Source: Auriscalpium vulgare (lineage: Eukaryota; Basidiomycota; Agaricomycetes; Russulales; Auriscalpiaceae). From it: 64,000 bases of DNA. The position numbers and the translations under genes are program-made. The notes under the pieces were generated by a model. It worked only from the letters and a program-made list of their open reading frames with translations, had not been told where the DNA came from and did no database searches. The stretch is taken from the NCBI GenBank assembly GCA_019915015.1, contig JAHBBC010000029.1, forward strand, positions 62,001 through 126,000. The letters run 5' to 3'. Shown piece by piece: positions 58,168 through 64,000 of this stretch; positions within the stretch are counted from its first letter, which is position 1; each line of letters starts with the position of its first letter.

Positions 58168-60809
58168 TCAGGGCACGTATCGGAAGCCCGGCGCCTGCAC
58201 AGACACACGGGGCGACGTTAGCACGCATGTCATTGTCACACCCGGGCACGCCGGCGACGCGGACGTCCCCGCAAGCAGGGGAGAACGCGCGGGCGAGAGG
58301 GGGACGTACCGCGTCGGCGAGCTCAGACGTGTCGACGCGCGTGTCGGGCACATGCGCGCCATGCACGCGGTCGCGGCGCGCGTTCTCTCTCCGGAAGTGG
58401 ATCTGTGGGTTTGGGCCCGGCAGCGTGCGTGCGATGTGGGGAAGAGAGTAAGTATGGTTAGATCGCGGCTGGCGCACGGACGGCGCACGGGACACGCACG
58501 GTGAGCACGAGCGCACACAGCGCGCCAAGGAATTCGAGTGCGGTAAGGACTAGGGTGCGGGAAGTAGCGGTTAAATGGGGCGCGCAGGACCGATGCGGAT
58601 GCGGGCTTGCCTGCGAATCCCTTGCTGCAGATGCATATCGCGTGTGGTCAGCGGGGGCGGCCGCAGGGGGTATGCAGACGGCTGCTTACATGTACCGCGG
58701 GCCCTCCGTGGCGGGGAAGAGGTGCGAGCCTAGAACGCTGCCGCATTGTCCGATGGCCATGTACAGCGGTGTCCCCGTCGCACGCTTCGTCTCGGAGCCA
58801 AGATTGTGCGCGTCTGGAGGTACCTCATATCAGCGCTGCACACACCCACGCTGCGACCGCGGTCGAGTCGACGTTCGCAAGTGGGAAAAGCACTTACACC
58901 ACGCGATAGTGATGCCGATGGTCGTGTATGTTCCCGCTACGATGCAGAACGTGGCAAAGTAGCGTACATGCGCATTGTCCGGCACGGTCAGCAGGATCCT
59001 GCAGCCCGGCATCAGCACCGACGTCACCGCACCCCGGCCATCGCCCGCGCTGATTGGCGCGCCGCGGGCCGTGTACGTGATGGGAGGACGTACAAGTATC
59101 CGATGCCGCCGATGGAGCTCGTCGTGGCGATGAACAGCCCGCGCGACAGCAGGCGATCGGAGCACCACGACGCGGCGGTTATGACGACCGCCGTCACGGC
59201 GTATGGCGGGACGGTCAGAAGCTGCGCGCGCGCGTTCGCTGTGGGGCCGCCGTGAGTAAGCCGCCGGCCGCATCCGCACGCAAGGAGCAAGAACACAGGC
59301 GAGAACGGGGCGCCGGGGCCTTGGCACACACAAGAGAAAGATGGACGCACTGTAGCCGAAGGTCTTGATAATGGTGGGCAGGAATGCGGAGATGGACGCG
59401 AGCGCGGCGTTGGCACCAAAGTAGATTACGCCGCCCATGTAGATCTAGCAAGGCCAATACGCTCAGTACCGCCGACGCCCACCCAAACGGCGGGGGCGTG
59501 TTTCCGATAGAAAACGCGAAGCAACTCACGCGCCAGTCCCTGAACGCGTTTCCGATGTGGCCTGGACACGGCGGTCAGTTAGTCCCTTGCGTGTGCCGTA
59601 ACGCAATATGATGGATACCAACTCTTGTTGACCATATATCCCACATCCCCGCTTGTGTCGCGGTTCGCACGCTCGAACGCCAATGCGCGCTCGTCTTCGG
59701 TCAGAAAGGTCGTCGAATCTGGCCTATTCGGCAGCAAGAAGAGCGCGACGACGCCCAACAGCACAGCAGGGATGCCCTGCAACGCAAGGGTCGTCAGTGC
59801 CGCACGTCGCACCTCAGGTAGAGTTGGAGCGTACTTCGATGATGAAAAGTAGCCGCCAGTTCGCTATCGTGTCATGTGCGTGCTGCACGCCGAACGCTAT
59901 CAGGCCGCCGAAGGCGCCAGCGACTGCGGCGAAGCCAAACCAGTACGCGAGGCGCAGGCCTAGCTCGTGCTTGGTGTAAAACAGAGCTGCGAAGCTCGAA
60001 TGAGTGATGCCGGCCCTTTGTGTTGTGCAGGGCGAACGTACAGAAGTACAGCGGGATCCCGGGCCCGAATCCCGCTTCAAAGGTGCCCAACCCGACCCGA
60101 CAGACGATAAGCCCCGCCTCGTTGAAGGCAGTGGACTGCCAACGTATGGTAAGTATGAATCTCGGCGAAAACGTAAAGGCTCTTACCATTAGGGTCGAAC
60201 AGATTCCCCAGCCTATCGCAGCGCTTCCTAACCACAGCCGGGGCGGAACCAGCTTCGCGAGGAGCGTGGCTGGTACCTGGCACAAGATCTGGGTGACGAG
60301 GTCAGCTGGGCAGGTCGGACGCGCAGGGGTGCACGCACGTAGGAAAAGAAGAACGACGAGTTGATCCAATCGAACTTCTTGCCCGTCGGGTCACCGTGCA
60401 GGACGTCCTGCGGCAGGCCCTGCAGGCGTGCGTTGCCCAAATTGCTTCGGTCCAGATCTGCAGGCGTGCCCAGCAAAGTTTTAGTTTGCCAGTTTCCAAT
60501 TCCCACAGAAGATGAGCCGAAGATACAGATACGAGGGCCGTCACATAGACTAGAATGAATGAAACTCAAACGGCGGGACTCACACGCGAAGAGGTACATG
60601 AGACAAGCAATCGGAAGGATTCGCGCGTCGAGCTTTCGAATCAAATGCCGCTCCTGGACAGACAATCGAAGACTCTGGTCGTCGGGGTCTGCGTCCACCT
60701 GCGATTCGTGGGATAGCCTCGCGTCTGTGGCGTCCTTCTCGGGATCGTTCGCCCGCGGCTTCTCAGGGGCATCTCCGGGCTGATATGCGTGCTTTTCATC
60801 TAGCGACAT
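58168..60809 (-). CDS. MFS transporter, anion:cation symporter (Dal5/allantoate permease) family
   Basis: A 12-helix permease for small organic anions such as allantoate, nicotinate or pantothenate-like compounds. At least ten exons; the first is 60809-60586. The cytosolic N-terminus MSLDEKHAYQPGDAPEKPRA leads to RKLDARILPIACLMYLFA, then the family signature LDRSNLGNARLQG. Next come NSSFFFSYILCQVPATLLAK, IVCRVGLGTFEAGFGPGIPL, YWFGFAAVAGAFGGLIAFGV, FLPNRPDSTTFLTEDERAL-like text (read as LLPNRPDSTTFLTEDERALA), VYMGGVIYFGANAALASISA, FLPTIIKTFGYS, and a C-terminal cytosolic tail ending APGFRYVP. The order and motifs match the Dal5 family. Substrate cannot be told. Exon boundaries in the last third are less certain. 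Confidence 0.85.
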
Positions 60810-61712
60810 GTCGAGCGCAAGGCAGATGGGCTGGGAGGCGTGGGGGAAGGGTGCGGGAGGGCGGCGGGGCAGCACGGGTGGAAGAAGGCAGGAGCGAGGG
60901 CTATATATGCCGGCTAGGAGCGTGATGCATCATCACCCGCGCGAGAAGCAGGGTGTCGTACACGAGCTTCTGGGGAGGGCGCGCACGGCGGCGCTGTGGT
61001 TGACGGTGTCACGTTGGCGGGTGCGGGGCATGCCAGGCACGAAGGTCAGGCGGAAGGCGGATAGAGAGATCCACCGTCTCCGACGGCTCGTCAAGCGGCT
61101 GTAGCGAGGCTGGGCAGCGCCACTCGGTGTGGGGCAGAGGACATGGCTACTGCGGCCCGGCCAAAGTGAATATCAAACGCAATATCACAAGCGGTATAAC
61201 ACTCACATCATCTTCTGCGGCGGACGCGGACGCATGAGATGTCCAGAACATGAAGGGAACACTGCCAGTCACTGCTTTGTGTCCATCATAATGCAAGGTC
61301 GGGGTGACAGACAGAAGTCGGGGAGCACATGGTGTGCCATCTTCTTGACGTTCTCGCTGCGAAGCGCCGTGGAGAGTTTGCGCTGAGGCTGTACATCGTC
61401 AGGCTCTAGTTCTCGAAGGACGTTAGCCAGCGCAAGGCTCGAGGGCTTCGAGTCTTCGTCGACAAACGTTTTCCATACTCCGGCCCGGCAGTGGCCGTTC
61501 ACGTGATGTCAGTCAGAACGCGGTCACACGCCTTCGTTCGACTTGCTGAGTTGCCGCGACGGTGGACGCGTTCCTAAATACCCTCCTAACAAAGTCGTCG
61601 CGAGAAGGGAGCATTTCAATACTCACTCACTCAGAGAAGGTCGGTCTGCATCTTCCCTCCTGTCTCTGCTCATCCAAAGGCCATTTCCTCAGCCACCACT
61701 TGCCCGGCACCT
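60810..61712. other. Divergent promoter region of MFS gene and MAD3
   Basis: 0.9 kb. A 77-codon minus frame (61269-61502) has no recognised domain and is not called. TATATA occurs near 60901, about 95 bp before the MFS start. Confidence 0.5.
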
Positions 61713-63183
61713 ATGTCCACCCCTCCTGAAGACGTTTTCACCGACGATGCGCCAGTCATCGTGGATGGAGATGTCCTCGAAGCCAAGAAGGAGAACATCC
61801 AGCCACTCGCCTCTGGCCGCCGTGCCACTACGCTGTCCGCCATCCTCTCCACCCCCCACGTGCACCGCGAGTCCAAGCTCGCGGCCACCCGCAACCGCCT
61901 CCGCATCAACGTAGAAGTTGCTCTCGAAGATGAAGATGACGACCCACTCGATGCCTACAGTCAGCTCGTGTACTGGACTGTAGAGAATTACCCGGAAGGT
62001 CACAGTGCCGAGTCCGGGCTGCTCGAGCTGCTCGAAGAGGCGACGCGCGTGCTCAAGGACGACCGAGACGGCCTTTGGCGGAGCGATATGCGGTATTTGA
62101 AGCTGTGGGTGCTCTATGCGAGCTATGTAGAGAAGCCCCAGATCATCTACCGCTACCTCATGGCGAATGACATCGGGACATGCTTTGCTCTGTTGTACGA
62201 AGAACACGCGATCGTCGTAGAACGCAATGGCCGGTATGTGTCCAGTATGCCTCTCCTCCAGCATTGGTCGCTCATACACGTCGCAGGCGCAATGAGGCGG
62301 ACGAAATATATCTTCTGGGGATACACCGTCAAGCCACGCCTCTCGAGCACCTCCAAATGCGACACCGCGAATTCCAGAAACGCATGATGCTCGCCTCGTC
62401 CCAGCCCGCTGCCCCGCCCTCCCCACAGGCTCCCTCCACCAAAGCCGCTTCCAAGCGCAAAGTCCTCGGCGAATCCAGCACGTCGCGCACAGCATCCTCC
62501 TCGTCATCGTCGCGCACCGCCCGCGCGCCCTCCGTCTCTACAGCCCCGCCCGTCACAGAGGACGTCTTTGGCGCGGGTGCGTCCACCCGCGCGCGGCCGA
62601 ATGCGCGCCTGCAGGTCTTCGTCGACCCGTCGGGGGAGGACTCGCAGGCCGCCGGGAACCCTTGGGAGGAGCTCGGCACGCGCAAGGCCCGCATCAAGGA
62701 GAACGTGCCGGACGTCGCGAAGATGGGCGGGACGACGCTGAAGCAGCCCGGCAAGCACCAGCGCCTCGCGTCTGCGGGCACGTCGCGCATCGCAGTGTTT
62801 AAGGATCCTGAGCCGGGCGACGGCGACGCTGCAGGAGAGGAGGCGATGCCGCCGCCGCGCGTGGCTGCGCCGCGTGCGAAAGAGAAGGTAAAGGAGCTGG
62901 CGCCGAAGACGCCTGCGAAGGGTGGGTTTGTGCCGTTCACGGACGAGGACAACGCGCCTGTGACGCCCTTCAGAGACGAGGTGAGCGTCGGGCAGTTGCG
63001 ATTTATGCGATTCGCTAACGGAAAGTTGACTCTTCTTAGGCCTCTTCTCCCGCCTCTGGTAGCGCCGTCCCAGACACGGTAATGAAGGCAAAGAGGGTCG
63101 GCGGAGACATGCCGAGCGAGGCTGAGGCGCTTAGGAAGGACCCCTTCAAGAACTACTCAGACAGGCCGGCCGACGTGGATTGA
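61713..63183 (+). CDS. MAD3: Spindle checkpoint protein Mad3 (BubR1-like, kinase-less)
   Basis: Part of the mitotic checkpoint complex that inhibits APC/C-Cdc20. Exons 61713-62233, 62287-62980 and 63040-63183 give 452 residues. A first KEN box lies in EAKKENIQPL near residue 27. The Bub1/Mad3 TPR domain follows: DDPLDAYSQLVYWTVENYPE, GLLELLEEATRVLKDD and YLKLWVLYASYVEKPQIIYR, with ADEIYLLGIHRQATPLEHLQ. A second KEN box is in RIKENVPD near residue 308. There is no kinase domain before the stop, so this is the Mad3 form rather than Bub1. The middle is Ser/Ala-rich and disordered. KEN1-TPR-KEN2 order is the family layout. Firm. Confidence 0.93.
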
Positions 63184-63473
63184 TTCCGATGAGGTGTAGC
63201 ATTGGCGCTCTTTTTTTGCTTGATTTTTGGTCTACAACATGCCTTCCACGACTTGTATACTTGTATCATTCGTCCTGACCACGAACGCGATCTTATCTTA
63301 TCTATGCAGTAGCAGGCCTGATATGGCCGATGCTCAGCGACCGCAGTTCCTCACCTTCGTGCATCGACATCACCACCATCGCGTCCATCGGCCCTCTCCC
63401 AACCTTCTCATTGACATCTCTTTGGCTAATTTGACCGCATCTGTGACACGTACCACCAGAAAACCCACCCGCG

Positions 63474-64000
63474 ATGTCGTTCACGAAAGCCGCGCTGTAC
63501 ACCGCGAACCCTACCACCACGCGCGGCGTCTCCACAAAGCTCAGCGCGACGAAGGAGAAGATCGTCTACACGAATGGAAAGGCTGTGTTTGTGCGTTTGC
63601 TTTCCTCTCATACTCGCAGTCCCTTTGATCCTCGACGCACAGATCCGCGATATAAGCGTACGTCTGCCCCATCTCGGTTGCAGCGGCGCTGGCGCTGACA
63701 CTGCGCTCGCCATCGCAGAACCCCGGACTTGGTGTGGCGTATACAGGCCACGTTCAAAACACGACCGTCGCTCGCGCGTCGCCCACAGGGTACTACGTCG
63801 CCTCCGCGGACGTCACGGGCACCGGTGCGCGCCGCATCTTTGCATGTCCCGCGTCCCACGCACATCGCTGACGCGCCATGCCTCTTGTATCTGTGCAGTG
63901 CGCGTGTGGGACACCGTTGGCGAGGACCAGTCGCTGAAGGGCGAGTACAAGGTGATCTCGGGACGAATGTGCGTGCGATTGTTCGTTGGAGATTATGAGG
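63474..64000 (+). CDS. AIP1: Actin-interacting protein 1 (WD40), N-terminal part
   Basis: Aip1 helps cofilin cut and disassemble actin filaments. Exons 63474-63590, 63643-63657 (15 bp), 63719-63824 and 63899-63968 are inside the window; the gene continues beyond base 64000. The protein starts MSFTKAALYTANPTTTRGVS followed by TKLSATKEKIVYTNGKAVF. Then come NPGLGVAYTGHVQNTTVARA, SPTGYYVASADVTG and the first full WD repeat end VRVWDTVGEDQSLKGEYKVI. All are typical of the Aip1 N-terminal propeller. A GTGCGT donor at 63969 opens the fourth intron. Confidence 0.92.

Overview
The window is nuclear DNA of a filamentous basidiomycete, most likely an Agaricomycete. The genes are densely packed and cut by many 50-60 bp GT-AG introns, some exons are only 13-30 bp, coding DNA is GC-rich, and neighbours are often divergently paired. 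Gene content agrees: ERG6, COQ2, RAD52, ERV25, TFIIE-alpha, GPI12, CAB2, a MAD3-type checkpoint protein and AIP1. All exon models below were read by hand from splice consensus and family similarity known from memory; no search was run.

Layout. 1-6.5 kb: 3' end of an ABCC transporter, a poly-Ser/Asn single-pass membrane protein, ERV25, and DUS1 (minus strand). 6.7-16.9 kb: an accessory region, described below. 16.8-20 kb: a PWI/SR-repeat splicing factor (SRRM1 type, minus) and a divergent membrane protein. 20-30.3 kb: an ABM-like protein, COQ2, a truncated ABCC N-terminus, GPI12 and a small divergent protein, separated by gene-poor stretches. 30.4-38.1 kb: TFIIE-alpha, an aquaporin with an altered second NPA motif, an F-box-like protein and CAB2. 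38.3-48 kb: a very large HEAT-like protein (probable fungal UNC80 homologue) divergent from RAD52. 50-51.4 kb: ERG6. 53-64 kb: a two-finger C2H2 protein with an apparent frameshift, a small membrane protein, a Dal5-type MFS transporter, MAD3, and the 5' end of AIP1, which runs off the window.

The most interesting region is 6.7-16.9 kb. Three tandem paralogues (starts at 7334, 12216 and 14844) each encode a signal peptide followed by many near-identical 28-36-residue units. Most units end in Lys-Arg and begin with an acidic spacer that ends in Arg. This is the layout of KEX2-processed repeat precursors, which release many copies of a short peptide. The predicted cores are amphipathic and helix-like with a central Pro. 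The genes share the same signal peptide, TATA box and intron layout, and the same short C-terminal tail after the last repeat. Degenerate copies of the 3' end of the neighbouring SRRM1-like gene lie between them, so the array seems to have grown by tandem duplication of a block holding one precursor gene plus the tail of that gene.

The other genes are mainly housekeeping: sterol (ERG6), ubiquinone (COQ2), CoA (CAB2) and GPI (GPI12) synthesis, secretion (ERV25), tRNA modification (DUS1), transcription (TFA1), repair (RAD52), spindle checkpoint (MAD3) and actin turnover (AIP1). They do not form one pathway. No tRNA, rRNA, CRISPR or intact transposon was recognised.
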